DNA of 64,000 bases from Larimichthys crocea (taxonomy: Eukaryota; Chordata; Actinopteri; Sciaenidae), in contig NC_040013.1 of NCBI RefSeq assembly GCF_000972845.2, positions 6,006,550 to 6,070,549 on the forward strand, written 5' to 3'. The notes under the pieces were generated by a model. The model was not told the origin of the DNA. It searched no databases and was given only the letters and a program-made list of their open reading frames with translations. Made by a program: the position numbers and the translations under genes. Shown one piece after another: positions 37,131 to 50,211 of the stretch (position 1 is its first letter; the number at the start of each line of letters is the position of its first letter).

Positions 37131-39554
37131 CCGCATTCACGTCCCCTGAGGAATGTGGGACTTTAACAAGTCCACAACTTCACATGGACGCGAAAAATGT
37201 GAAAAATGCCCACAATTTCCCAACAAGGTAACATCTCGAGAGGCCTTGTTTTATCTGTGCTGACTCCAAACATGTTTACAGTTATAGATATACACAGAAG
37301 AAAAGAAGACAAATATCACATTAAAGCGTGGTTGTAACAAAGTTACATGTTGCCATTCTTGCTGTTTTTGCCTGATTTATAACTCCAAACGTTGATTAAT
37401 CCAGTAATTGTCACAGCCCTAGTTTTGACTATAATTAAAAACAAATCCTCTTATCTAAGTTTTTGTTTAACAGATACAGTATGAAGAGTAATGAACAGTG
37501 CTTTGCTTTTTAACATTAGTTTGATATTATGCACAATATTGCATTGGCCACGTCATGATCTACATGTATACTGAAAAATTCAGTAATGTTGATATTATGA
37601 TTTCAACCACATCGACCAGTCCAATTTCAAATATATATATATATATGAATGTATATAATACTGCTTTATGCGGGCAAGCAACAATATACAGAACATGCTG
37701 ACACATGTTAGTACATACTGTATGCAGGAAAACGTGCACATGTAGAGAAAATGGAAAAACAAACTGACCAAAAGTTCTGTCAGAAAGACTAGATGTTTGT
37801 TTATTGTGCAGAAAAGTATTTGCAGCGATGCACAGAAACAGATGTGGCCCGGATATGCAACCAGCTACAGCTACACAACATCTTGTTACATCCCACCACA
37901 TTACTTCCATTCCTACAGATCCCAAGAGGCTAATAGTGTGTGATCAGATGATGGATCCAAGATTGAATAAGATCCAGGCTTTGCGGATAATGGCTGAAAT
38001 AGATATTACGATTACTTTGTTCTCTGGACGTTGTAGTAGTTCACTTTGTTAGTTACACTGACAGCAGCTGACATTGTGGGACACTCTCCCTGTGACTTCT
38101 CACAATCAGCTTATTTTTGTTGTTTTATTGCATCATGATAACTGTTTCTAACATTTTGTCCATCATCATATCAATGTGTGAACATTTGAACCTTTACAAA
38201 AACAAGGTTTAACGTAAGGGTACTGAATTTGACTACAATAGTTTTAGAACGTAAAGGACACATTTTGTTATAGAGCGTGTTTAGCTATAGCTAAATAAAC
38301 ACGTTATAAAGGGCTGCAACTACAGCTTTTCATCATCAACAAGACAACTATTTTTAAATCTAATCGTGTCATTGTTTTAGTCTATTAAATGTGAGAAAAC
38401 AGAGAAAATGCCCGTCACAATTTTGTAGAGTTCAAGGTAACGTCTTCAAGCTTAGTCCAAGAAAGAGCCAAAATATTCAACTTTCAGTGATATACAAGAG
38501 AGAAAAGAAGTACACATGACAACTGGAGCCAGGTAGTGTTTGTTATTTTTCCATAAATCAGTTATCAAAATTGTTGCTGCTTAACACAAGTTTCTGGATA
38601 AATGTAAGACATACTGAAAATATGACAGTAAACAAACAAAGTGCTTAATCTGTCAGACCTTGAACTAATCTTTTCTGTCTCTCTTGTAAAATGGTGGCTA
38701 GCTTCACCTCTCTGCGCCTTTAAAAACGATTCAAGTGCAACCATCTCACAGGGGAGCTGTTAACACCTCAGAAGACATAAACAGTCCCCAAAGCCACGAT
38801 TTCACGAGTAGACACGTTCGCTTTAAAAGGTTAGGAAACTAATAAAGTCATTTAATCATTTCAGCGCGACGCGTCACAGTAACGTCGACACGCTGAAAAT
38901 CGGGGCTCAGAACGAGTCCGTGAACGCAGCATGTGAACAAACATCCCTCAGGCTCCACCACGCCACCTCCACCTCCACCACTACTCTCTTTACTCTCCTC
39001 CAAAACACAAATGCCTGCGTGGCTTCGGAAATAAATGCATTTCTGTGGGATAATGACATATAAAGTAACAAGTTACACTTTAATTGACGTTTATAAGGAG
39101 CACTAAACGACTGTAATGATGAAGAACCGGCCACATTGCTGTTCAAATCACTGTGTATATAGTAACAGCCTATAGATTAAAGATCTACAGACTCCATATT
39201 TTCATAAATTTGACAGTCTAATGATGTTTTCTACCACAAAACGACGACTTATAACGCGAGTTAACACTCTGAACTTGTTTTACCACCTCCTTAATAACAG
39301 CTGTCTTCTTTCCTGACGGATATCTGGAGACTTTAGTGGCGCTACACAAAAAGCAGCCAGCCGTTAGTCGTTAAAACTGGTGTAAAACATAAAGAAATCG
39401 GCTCCTACACGGAGAATAAGCTGAGTTAATTACTTTTTAGTTAACGCTGTTGACAGTTAGACCTCCTCGTTGCTCTTTCTTTTTTGTCTTTCTTTCTTTC
39501 TTGTAGCAAACAGCTAGCTTCCCCCCTTCACTCCACCAACAACAACAGACTCAC
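37131..39554. other. Region between the two paip2b promoter candidates
   Basis: No coding gene is recognised. It holds (AT)n at 37632-37646 and two copies of dispersed repeat family B (37385-37425 inverted, 38313-38490). CpG density rises again from about 38800. If the distal promoter is real, this is an intron of paip2b. Confidence 0.45.
38313..38490 (+). repeat. Dispersed repeat family B, second copy
   Basis: Starts 'gggctgcaactacagctttt' and includes 'ctattaaatgtgagaaaac' and 'aagagccaaaatattcaac'. It is related to the copy at 13446-13640. The short piece at 37385-37425 ('gattaatccagtaattgtca') is the inverted head of the same family. Confidence 0.45.
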
Positions 39555-39900
39555 CACACAACTTCAAGTGCAAACAGGGGGATCCGCGAACCAGCTGTCG
39601 GGGGGAAAACGGCTCTTTTCCGGTCCCGGGTGTCACAGGAAAACCCCACTGTAAATGTTTTTCTCCAATAGTCTCCAGTACGATAAACAAACACGTGTCT
39701 CCTGTGTCAGTTTGTTCGCGTTGTTGGCTTTAAAGAAAACGGGTAAATCCACTGTTTCTTTGCCTTAACGTCGAGGGGGGAAAACGTTGTGCCGTGGTAC
39801 CGTTTGTCCAGCTGCACGCTTCAGGCATTGGTTAGAATCCACGTCAGTCAACGCTTCCTCGTGATCCTATTGGTCCAGACGAACAAACGCCCCGCCCCCA
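39555..39900 (-). promoter_or_regulatory. paip2b: Second promoter and candidate non-coding exon, minus strand
   Basis: Read on the minus strand there is a GC box (GGGGCGGGGC, 39888-39897) followed by two CCAAT boxes (near 39868-39873 and 39828-39833), CpG-rich sequence and then a good donor (GTGTG|GTGAGTC, exon end 39555). This order points to minus-strand transcription toward paip2b, the only gene found downstream on that strand. The exon contains no obvious coding start. Confidence 0.5.
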
Positions 39901-40541
39901 CTCCCCTATTCACGTAAGTAAACAAAATAACCAATTTTTCTCGTTGCCCCCTTTTTCTAATCAATATGACCAGTTAATATTTGACAACGTGGCTGTGTTA
40001 TTCAGGTCGGACCCGTCATCAACAGGGCAGGCTCGAGTTTTATTTGTTAAATGTGTTAGGGGTGAGGAAACGAGAGGATTTAAGGAGAGTAAAAGTACAG
40101 GAGATGACTAAACAGCGTGCACATGATTTTCACGAGCCTGATCTATCGCCATTTCACTGGAGTCAAACCAGAAAGAAGTATTATTACAGTCCTAAATACC
40201 GTCACTGTAGGTTTGTGAAGTCTGGATCCAGAGACAGGAGTCAGACCAAACTATGTTAGTCAGAAGTTTATTCAAATTAGTGTGTAGGTGAAGTGGAGCG
40301 AGTAGATCAGCTCAGCTGGTAAACAGGAAAATCCAGATAGTAGATGGTGAACCTGAAACACACACACACACACACAAAGAATACAAGACAACACAAGAAA
40401 TAGCGATTTGGTCGTAACATGTGTGTGTAATGGACAGAATGATCTGGCGGGAGTAGATATACTGCAGAGGCTTGATTGGTGGATGAGATGTAGGTGTGCA
40501 GGTTGCAGCAGGAAAAGGATAATTGGATGGCCACGCCCAGA

Positions 40542-40550
<9 letters not shown>

Positions 40551-40588
<38 letters not shown>
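40551..40588. repeat. (CA)19 microsatellite
   Basis: Near-perfect CA run of about 38 bases. It is long enough to be polymorphic. Confidence 0.9.
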
Positions 40589-40589
<1 letters not shown>

Positions 40590-40689
40590 GAGAGAGACAC
40601 TACTGACTACTACTGAGGGAAAGGCTCAACCAGATCATGTCACTCACAGCTATGAGCTGCTGCTGAACTTGCTGTAAATTACATATCTC

Positions 40690-40978
40690 CTCGTCCATTA
40701 TTGTGTTTTTGTTCACTGATCACTGACTATCATAACTCTGTATAATGACTCCCCTCTGTGCAGAGAGACTCATTCTGTAACAGTTTGATTTGATTTTAAG
40801 TTTTTCACAATGCACATATATATATTTTTTTTAGAGGTAGCTCTTTATTCTATTTATACTGTCACCATCTTTCCCTCATGCCTGTATACAGTGTGTGCCT
40901 GTTCTGTGTTGTTACTTGTAATGCTGCTGCAACAAAAGAATTTCCCTTCAGGGATCAATAAAGTACTCTATCTATAAC
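40690..40978 (+). repeat. Retroelement 3' tail-like repeat
   Basis: The run 'gttgttacttgtaatgctgc', 'tgcaacaaaagaatttccct' and 'cagggatcaataaagtactc' ending in TCTATCTATAAC matches a common teleost non-LTR retroposon end. The CCCTTCAGGGATCAATAAA signature is the inverse of that at 28360-28390. The left limit is uncertain. Confidence 0.5.
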
Positions 40979-41014
40979 AGGTTGTTATTAATGATAATAA
41001 TAATACACTTTTAA

Positions 41015-41350
41015 AGGTCCGGTGTGTAGGATTTAGTGACATATAGTGGTGAAGGAAAGGATTGCGTTTCATCCTTTTGCCTCACCCTCCTCTTCCAAGC
41101 ATGTTGGAGAAACTACGACGGCGACGAAACTCACAAAAGGAACTATCTAGAGCCAGTGTGCAGTTTGTGCATTGTGGGTTACTGTAGAAACATGTTGGTG
41201 CAAGATGACCTGCTCCATCTGTACATATAAAAGACTCATTCTAAGGTAACAAAAGCACATCAGTTATTATTTTAAGGTGAATATACACTAAGCACAACCC
41301 TTTTCTGCCACATTCTGCCATTCATTCATTAAATCTTACACACCAGACTT
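41015..41350. mobile_element. Non-autonomous DNA element with TIRs and TTAA duplications
   Basis: The left end AGGTCCGGTGTGTAGGATTT (41015-) and the right end, read inverted, AAGTCTGGTGTGTAAGATTT match at 18 of 21 positions. Directly outside each end is TTAA (41011-41014 and 41351-41354), the target duplication of piggyBac-type elements. The body is 336 bases and has no transposase. It resembles a very common percomorph MITE with the same TIR. The superfamily assignment rests on the TTAA flanks only. Confidence 0.65.
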
Positions 41351-44300
41351 TTAAAAGTACACTCCCGTGCTGATCATGTGAAAAGAAAACCAGAAGAAAT
41401 CACAATGAAAAGTGTTTTTGCTCACAAATAAACAATTATGTGTGTCTTTTCTGAATTAAGACAGGTAGAGCGGTACTTTCCATTTTAATGTTCTCCATAT
41501 GTAATATGTAATTAAATGACAGAAAGGAACCTCAAACAGAGTTGCTAATCATGATTTTTTTATACTTACTTTGAAGGATTACAAACATATGTTGCCGTTA
41601 GTATTGTTCAACAGTCTCCCGGGTTACCAGGTGTTTATATTTCAGCAAACAAAAGTGTTGCTATTTGACTCAAATCTATTTATAATACATGAGAAGCATG
41701 ACTAAAGTGAGGTTGTGAGGGTTGAGTGGGTGCCCTCACTTCTTATTAGGAGAGGTTATCTTATTGTTTTTTCTGTGTAAAACAGTCCAAATTTAGCTCT
41801 TTAATTAAAAAAATCATCAGTGTCATAATGTGGTGCCATGTAAGCTAAGTGTGAGTGATAATATTATATATTTGTGTATTTGTTTTGTGTGTGTTGACAA
41901 TGTAGTCAAGATGGAAAATGGTGAGACAGGCTGTGCCACTACGGCATAGCCAACAATCTCTTTATCCGTTCTGTTCATTTAGAGCTGCCACCTCGCTTGC
42001 ATCAGAGCCTTTTTGTAGCTTCAGTGACTATTTTGTCTATTTTTGGTCAAAAACATAAAAAGCTCAACTTCACCTGTTTCCATCATCCAAGGTTAGGGAG
42101 CGGAGAACATTTTTCAGGAATGACACTGATTCTGAATCAGAGACTCAGACATAAATAACACGATGACGGCGATGATGTTGGTGCATGCAGGGAGAGATTG
42201 AATGTTTCAGACATAGTGAATTGCCATTTTACAGCCCATGTTAAACATCCTAGGTTTAATTTCTTAATGAAGTCATTGTCAGGTTGTCTCCTGAAAAGTT
42301 CCATTAATTTATTGGCAGCACCATCTCATAATTAAAGCCATATACTTAATTAGCTTTTTGCCACATCTACACATGCACTTGCAATATCTGTTTAAAGAAC
42401 CCATACAGCCTCTGTCCTATGCACCTCACGACGACTGAGGTGAAATTAGCACCGGCAGCAATCCAGCCACCCTCTTCAATAGAATCCTATCAGATCGCTT
42501 AAGAAGGTGCATTACCCTGAAATCACAGTGGAGGGCGACTGTAACACACAGTGGGGTTGTTGGGCAATTATGTGTGACAGTGTGGCCATTGGCAGAAACA
42601 TTGTTATTATGTCCTAAATGTGGATTGAAGTCATGTAGCTGGAACTAAGGATGTAATGTACCATGAGCCTACTCCCACCTCCATAACCACTCATGTTAAA
42701 GCACTTACAGTACCATAGCTGAACTTGCCTCTCTGCTATTTTTCTGTAATCCATCTTTGACGTCATGACTTTAGATGACAGTCAGTGCAGTGCTCCAAAT
42801 TTCTGTTCTTTTGTACGTAATACATGAGTGCATTTAAAGTTGAATCACACTGTGACTGGCTTTAACTGCTTTTCACGCTGACATTCACACAACGGGGCAA
42901 TTCAGTGCAGCATATTGAGAGCTAAGTACTGTATATTCAATGGGCAGTGAAAACAAGTGACTTCCTGCATATTCTTAGGTGTACCTTCCTCACCTATCGG
43001 TCAGATCTGCTCAGCGTCACCATAAATCATCTCTGTAGCGGATTTCCAGTTTGCAACATTATTTCTGGATTGTCTCAGCTGGGTGCAAGATGCATGGTCG
43101 TGCATATGTGTTGAAAAGGAGATGGGGACATTAAATCAGGGCTCAAGAACACCAGATGTTCTTTAAAGTGTCAGTTCGAATCGATGTTTGTGTGTGTCTG
43201 CAGTTGATTTATCCATACTGACCTGTGGGGAACTTATAAAGGGCTGCAGGAGTGGCTTCTTGTGCTCACATAGCAGACACGCATACAGGCGGCATCCAAA
43301 CAGAGACCAAAATAAGTGGCACATATTTCGATGACTCTGAAACGCCTCATACTGCAGATTTAATATACAGCCCGCACCCACATGGGAGTACACAGCGATA
43401 TGATGCATGCACACATACCAACTATTCTCACAATCGCTATTTAGTTACACACAAAAGGAACCACTCCACTATTTCCCCCTCTTTCTTTCTCCCCACTTCT
43501 GTTACATGCCCTTCCCCTCCCTCCTCTCACTCTCATTCAGCCCCCCTCTGCTATAAATTCCCCCCTCTGTCTTTGCTATTGAATCATAAATCATAAAGTC
43601 CCTTCCTGTAGCTCTCTCTCCTTTCCCCTCCCCTCGTTTTTTATTACACAATAGCCCAGACTTGGTGTCAGAGGGCAGTCATGTTTAATATGTGTGTGTA
43701 TAAGTGTGTATCTTCTACCCCAGGCTTTCCTGTGGCCCTGGGTCCCCACCCCAGGCTTCAGCGGTGAGTTTGTCCAGTGCCACTTACACAGACAAATGCG
43801 CACGCACACATACTGGAACATATGACACACCCTCACATGCACACTGACAGGAAGTGGCACGTTAGCACGCACTCAGAGGTACAATATTGCCTTTATTATT
43901 TTCTGCACGAACTCAATATTCCTGCACGCACAAGTGCTTATAGCCTGAGGTCCTGTTAACACTCACCACTTAAGTGCTGTTAACACTCCAATAAGCAACA
44001 GGCCGTCACTATGTTCGATTTTAACAAGGACTTTGGTGAACATGGAAATGTATTCCTGTTACACTTTTGTTCCAGAAACCTTAAAGAAAACAAGGGGTCA
44101 CACAGTACATGCAGATATTTCTACTGCACTCCCCCTCTAATGGTTCCCCTGTGTGTTTTACACTCACATGTTCAGACTCTGGGCCCCTCGTGTGTTTAAT
44201 ATGTTTGCTTGAAAAATGGTGCAAAAAGTCATGCAGCACTTGTGCAAGAAGATGTATTTGTAGAGAGAGGTTGGATAATTATTACCCGCTTTATGACTCA

Positions 44301-46784
44301 CAATACTATGACCTAATAATGCGGCGTAAGCGGATCTGCATATTCATGACCATCATTTACCGTGATGGAAGAAAAAGGATGAATAACATTTTTCCAAATG
44401 GTGTGTGATTACTTCTGTATGAAAGGCAAAACGATCACAAAACCCAATCTTAGGAGTTCATTCTTGACCTTAGAAACAGCAGCTGACAAAACAAACTCTC
44501 ACTTACACTTGACCACATCTCGTCTTCATCCGTTTCCGTTATATTACATCTTCTCATCAATGTCAAAAATAAAAAATAAATACTGTTATACTAAATGACA
44601 GGAAACATGACCAAACCTATAAAACTGTATCTAACCCAAAAAAAGTATACAGAAATGTATACAGTATTGCATCATATTTTTCTGTTAAAGAATTAAAACA
44701 TTTTCATAAAATTCACTTAGTTCGATAAAAATATATTATACTCCTGTCTAGATGGTAAATGTGTGTAGATTTGCTTAGCCTAAAGACTAGAAACAGGAAA
44801 ACAACTAGCCTGATTCCAAAAATAAATCTGTCTTCCAGCACCCAGCTCGCTAATTAAATGTTATATCTTATTTGTTCTGAGGGTAAATATGAAGCTACCA
44901 CCAGCAGCTACTTAGCTTAGGTATAGCACAAACGTGTACCCCGTAAATGAGTGATCTTTAGGGGTGACCTTTCAGATTCCACTAAATTAGCTGCAGGTTC
45001 CTTTTTATTTAACAGAGATGAGAGCAGTGGTAGAAATGAGGTGGGGTGCACAGGAAAGTCATTCCGGGAGTAAAAGTCAGGAGGAAATGGCTTGTTCGTG
45101 AATCGTCAAATATATTTTATCATGCCTGAGTGTTAGTCAAACACCACTCCAGAACAGGGCGATTGCAAGAGGTATGACCAAGCAGACAGAATATGGTACA
45201 TGGACAAAGTGTTTTAGGGGTGTATTCCAAACACTTGGTTTAATGAAAACTCTAAGATGAGGGAAACTAACTGAGAAACTAAGTTTCTGTCTCTCTTCCA
45301 TCAGACACACTGTTTTGTTTCCTCTTTCCTCTTTGGTCCAGTCGGTATCAAAACATGTCTCAAAGTGCATTAATTACTTTACAGTAAGTTGCTGTCAGAA
45401 TCATGGAATATTAGTTTGTTACTCAGGACTACCTAAAGTTACCATTTTTATGCACTCAGTCATCCAAATATTACACAGCATCAAGTCACCCTCTGCAGAT
45501 CCTTCTTGCAAATGGAAGTTATTAAAGTCGGTATGAAGCTTTTGACACGTCGGGTCAATGAATAACTGTCACTCATGATGTGATCGCTTGCACTGATGAA
45601 ACATAATTCCTGAAATTATATTAGATTATATGTTCATATTTCTGAGTGAGCAGGATGATGTTGCAGCTGCAGAGTTTGGAAGTGACTTTTAAATAAACAA
45701 ATAAAATAAGAATAATTCAAACATTTATCTCAGAAGGTGAACAAGTATATTTCCCAAAATGTCAAACTGTTGCTTTATGATACACATAAAGCAATAGTAA
45801 ATGCATGTTGTGGTCAACACCATTGTGTGTAAAGCTATCAACATGATGCAAAAAACTAAACTACTGTTTCAATAAAGAAATTGATAGTAAAATTGTTGTT
45901 TTGTGCCTCTTTTGCATCAATAATGTGGGGTTTGATAATCAGGTTTTCACTGAGATCGTGGCCTACTTAGAGGAGTTCGCGGAAGAACAGTGTCTTAGAC
46001 TGCATGTGTGCTTGCATGCACGCTTTCATGTGTATGTTATGGGTGTGTTTCCGTTGCTCGAGGACTTCCAGGGTCTCGGAGATAATGTGGAATTCATAAG
46101 AGGAATGCTGCACAGGGGTTCCTTCCTGTCACCTGACTCCATCACTTCCTGTGTTCGACGTCCTGCATCTGGGCCTCCAAGGAGAAGGGTGAGACCGATG
46201 ACTCAGGATCCGTTTTTTTTTTTTATTCTGTGACCCCAAGGTGATGGAGGACCTTGACTTCAGTCTAATGCAGGCTGCCAAACAGAGGTGTCAGGCACTG
46301 GCAAAAAATCTGAAAAGTCCACTTGTCATAGCAAAGCTGTTTGAAACGCTGTCACCCAACCGTTAAGAAAATTAACTGGAACAAATGAATGTGGGTAAGA
46401 GATCTAATAAAATGTATTAAACAAAGAAAGATGCAGGAGAAAAGAGACGATAATGGCCTATAAAGCAGAGATGGGACAGATGTAGAACAATAAAAGGGGT
46501 AATAAAGTGAAAGAAAGGAGAAAGAGAGAGGTGATGGCAGGATCCATATGGGGCCTCTTGGTTTTTGGGCAGCAAGGGGAGACATGCCAGGTAATGGCTT
46601 CCAGACACACACACACACACACACACACTCTCTCTCTCTTACACCCTAATTCGATTTAGAAATCTGACAAGGAGACTGAGTGTATGTGAATGTGTGTGTC
46701 TGTGTATATACCAGAGGGCCTTTTCTTTCACATACTCAAGAGGTCTCACTTCCTCTGCCCATTGGGAGTGGGGCTGGCGAGTCT

Positions 46785-46787
<3 letters not shown>

Positions 46788-46829
<42 letters not shown>
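46788..46829. repeat. (GT)21 microsatellite
   Basis: Uninterrupted GT run of about 42 bases. Confidence 0.9.
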
Positions 46830-46832
<3 letters not shown>

Positions 46833-47339
46833 TGGGGGTTAATGTATGCTTTCAATCACAGCTCTAGCGGGGAAGAAATCAGATCCCTGCAGCATTGATG
46901 TGGACTTTGAGATCCACACAGACAATACGCTCACACGCAGCATAAGGCAACACAGATATCGAGTAAGAGTGTAACAAGTGCTTTTATCTACACTTTATTT
47001 AAATAAAATTCCGTTTAAAGGAATATTTTGCTTATTTTTCTTTCCCAAGATTGAGGAGAAAAGTTTGATACAACTCTCGTGTCCATGGGATGATTACGAA
47101 GCAACTCCCATTAGCATGTTAGTGATAGAGATATGTGACTGGTATCAATTTTCTCATCTCACTCTTGGCAAGAAGGCAAACAAAGGTATTTTATACCCTT
47201 TAAACTGAACTGAAACACTCAGTGTGAGTCACCAGTTTCCTCCCTCCTCTCTCTGTGTATCCATTCAAGGTGTTCACAGAAAAAAAATACAAATGTGGAA
47301 CAGTGGAAGTTTATCATTTGTTTTAGGTTGACTGAACAC

Positions 47340-47530
47340 ACCTGCCTGCTTCCTGTTTTTGTCTGCGAAAGTTACAAAGTTGCAGATAAACGTTACATGA
47401 AGTTTAACTGTAGGAAAGTAAAGCGATAAAGTTGGAAGGAGACAAAGAAAGAAATTAAGAGAAAGCAGCAGCGTGTGAAGAGGTCAAGATGAAAAGAGGA
47501 AGACAGGAAGAGATAATTAAACAGAGGAAG
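47340..47530 (+). promoter_or_regulatory. hspa12b: Candidate endothelial regulatory cluster upstream of hspa12b
   Basis: In one short block there is CACCTG (E-box), TTCCTGTTTTTG (in reverse a FOX:ETS-like AAAACAGGAAG), and ACAGGAAGAGATAATTAA near 47503-47520 (ETS followed by a GATA site). HSPA12B is known as an endothelial gene, and ETS, FOX and GATA factors drive endothelial enhancers. Each motif is short and common, so this is inference. Confidence 0.3.
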
Positions 47531-47699
47531 GATACATATGGAGGAGTGGGAGGGGAGAGAAAGGGCAAGATGACTTAACTGGGATACACCGCCTGCTGCA
47601 GGAATACTCCACCCTCAGTCTCCAACACCCACACACACACACACAGATACACACACACCCACAGATACACACACACACACAATACATATACACACAGCA

Positions 47700-48194
47700 A
47701 TTTCCCAGTGAGGTAGGTCCCCCAGCATTCCCCCACAATGTGCTGTCACAGCCCTCCCACTCCTGCAACTTGTGTGAGTGTTTCTCTGACATTCCTGTGC
47801 AGAGCGGAGAGGTGGTGAGCTCGGCTGCAGGGAGACAGAACTACAAATCCAACTCAGAAAACCTCATTAGGAAAAGCTGGGATTTTCTCAGAGGGAGAAG
47901 AAGAGGTTGCAGCTCGTCCATCACGCCTCATTGTGAACTTTTCTGAGCGGAGGGAACTCCAGTTTGGGGGGAAAACTTGCCTACAAGTCAGCTGGGAAGT
48001 GTTACATTTTTCTAACAAGGGATTTCTAGAAAAGCATCCTCTTGTTTCCAGTCACAGTTTCCTCCCGTTCTTCTCCTCTCCATCTCCCTCCCAGGAGGCA
48101 AATTCCAAACTTTGGACTGCCAACTTTTAGCGTTTGGGAATACTTTGGAGAGGCAAAAAAATCAGGACAAGGGCATATTGTTGCATACGGAGAG
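47700..48194 (+). other. hspa12b: hspa12b non-coding first exon (3' border)
   Basis: The stretch ends at a good donor, GGAGAG|GTGAGTTA, at 48194/48195, and the next acceptor (TTTCTCTGCAG) opens the ATG-containing exon at 50194. This suggests a 5' UTR exon. The transcription start is not defined and no TATA box is clear. Confidence 0.4.
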
Positions 48195-50193
48195 GTGAGT
48201 TAACATTCAAAGAAAAAACTTTTTATGAGCTGTTTTGGACAAAATATAACATAAAACTTCCATTGTCTTTTGATTTATGCTTCTAAACTATAATCTTTGT
48301 ACTAATTATATATTGAATGTTTGTACTATTTTGCATTGATGGATATTAACTGTCAAAGACAAAGCTTCATGGCAATGAGCTCTACTAAAGTTTGTCTTGC
48401 CTGTGACAAAAATTTCTCCATATACTTCAAAGCTCTAATGTTAATGGTGCATAAAAGTGGAGTGTGTTGCACAATCTGCACATAATGTAACGTCTCAGGG
48501 GAGTTAGAGTTGCTTGTTCTGCTGATCCCCTGCTAGATGGAAGTCGTGTGTCTTAGTAGGACAGAGAGAAGAAAAGAACAGACGGGCAGAGGGGGTGTAA
48601 ATCGTAAAGAGATGATGGGAGCAGAGGGGAAAAAGCAGAAAGAAGGAAAGAAAAAAGTATGTGGGAGAAGATGAAGCAACGGAGAGATGTGGAGTTTCAC
48701 CCTCTCTCTGGTTTTATCATCAAATTGCAAGGACAGACGCAGGGAAAGAATGCCAGAGATGCACACAAACCAACACTTTATATTCAAATGTTTCGTGCTC
48801 GAATAAACGCACACACAGATGTTGCATGCATGTACGCAAAGAAAGGATGTCAAACAAACTTACGCTCCCTTCATCTCTCTCACTTTCTCAGTCGCACACA
48901 CACACACACACACACGCCAGCACTCACAGAAAGAGATTTAAACAAACACATCTTTGTTTCATTGCACTCGTCCGTTCGGTTTGCTCTCGCCACAGATCAC
49001 AGACTCATCCAATGAGTCCCAGTGCTGCAATACAATACACACAAACACAGACAAGCCAATGAAAACAACACACACATGCACACAAAGTAAATGCATGTGC
49101 AGGAGGACACACTATACACACATATGTTACATGCGCACACACGCACGTGCTTTTGATCATAAAATGTGTCAGTTATAAATGTGAGTCTTCATCAGGTTAC
49201 ATTTCTTGTTTGTTTAGTTGCTTTACGTTATAGTCATATGGCATTTACGTGTTTGGTATCTGGCAGGTCTTCAGATAAACTTACATGTAAACTTTCCCAT
49301 GCGTCCACTCATTGTTATAGTAGCTGGGAGCTGGAAGTACAAGTGTGTGTTGTGAAAGATGGCTGGGGTGTGTCTTCTTCACTTCCCCTCCTTGGCTGAT
49401 AAATATCTTAAGTGTGTCCAAAATTGCTCCCTTTTCTCTACCTAGTGTACTATATTTATTTCATATTATTCACGACATGAATGCTTAGTTTAAAATATGG
49501 GCTACAACCAGTACTGATGGAACAAACATGAATGAATCATTAGTGTCCCAAATTTAAATTTATGGCTTTATGAGTAAAGAAGGGAGCGAAACCGCACTGG
49601 TCACAACCACCATCTTAACTACTGAGCTCACTTTCCCTATACAGTATGTGCATGAGGTGTTTGGTATCAAGTTTATTCAGTAGAAATAATGACTTAAAGC
49701 TGTGCTCATTATATTTTCATGAAAAGAAAATTATCACCAGGTAACCAGGGTTATCATCAACCCTGTTTCCAGCTGTAGCATGCAGCTGTTTTTTTTATTC
49801 TAATAAACCCACTGTACGCATGTTGTGCAGCTTCTAACAGCAGACAATCAAAGTTAGCGACTAGCTGGTGAACATAGTGTAGCATATTTCAAACAGGAGT
49901 TGGTGGAGACCAAAAACAGAGCTGAAAGAGAGTGAATCTGACTTGTGTTCATCACCAAATAAATCCTAATGTTGCCTCATATAACCCATTTGCTAACTCT
50001 AGAAGGTGTTAGTATTGTATTTACAGTTCTTGTGTTGCCCCCAATTGGCCAAAAATAAATTAATATGTCCGTAAATCACTTAAAATGTCAAAACTATTTT
50101 ATTTTATTATTTAGAGCTGCAGTTTTACACGATTCATAACTGATTATGTATCTATATGCATCATGTTGGGGGGGTTTGTGTGTTTCTCTGCAG
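48195..50193 (+). other. hspa12b: hspa12b 5' UTR intron
   Basis: No coding gene. It contains a CA microsatellite at 48895-48916, further CA-rich sequence at 49040-49150, and a copy of dispersed repeat family A at 49847-49960. Confidence 0.5.
49847..49960 (+). repeat. Dispersed repeat family A, fullest copy
   Basis: 'cagcagacaatcaaagttag' at the left matches 8320-8374. 'ggagttggtggagaccaaaa' and 'cagagctgaaagagagtgaa' at the right match, inverted, 61069-61134. The block joins the other two partial copies and defines their order. Confidence 0.65.
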
Positions 50194-50211
50194 ATCCTGG
50201 CTCCTGTAAAG

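Larger units (their letters stand above)
39901..47339. other. Gene-poor spacer upstream of hspa12b
   Basis: No gene is recognised in 7.4 kb. It holds a long CA microsatellite (40551-40588), a retroelement tail (40690-40978), a TTAA-flanked inverted-repeat element (41015-41350) and pyrimidine-rich sequence at 43470-43640. TG/CA tracts lie at 46605-46628 and 46788-46829. The part from 41900 to 43200 is low in simple repeats and rich in short homeodomain-like TAATTA motifs, so it could hold distal enhancers, but this cannot be judged from one sequence. Confidence 0.5.

Noticed and set aside
45901..46233. 110-codon plus-strand frame upstream of hspa12b
   Set aside because: No recognisable domain, ends in a poly-T tract and has no splice or promoter context.
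46788..46829. Regular spaced repeats as a CRISPR array
   Set aside because: Plain dinucleotide microsatellites in a vertebrate genome; no repeat-spacer structure anywhere in the window.
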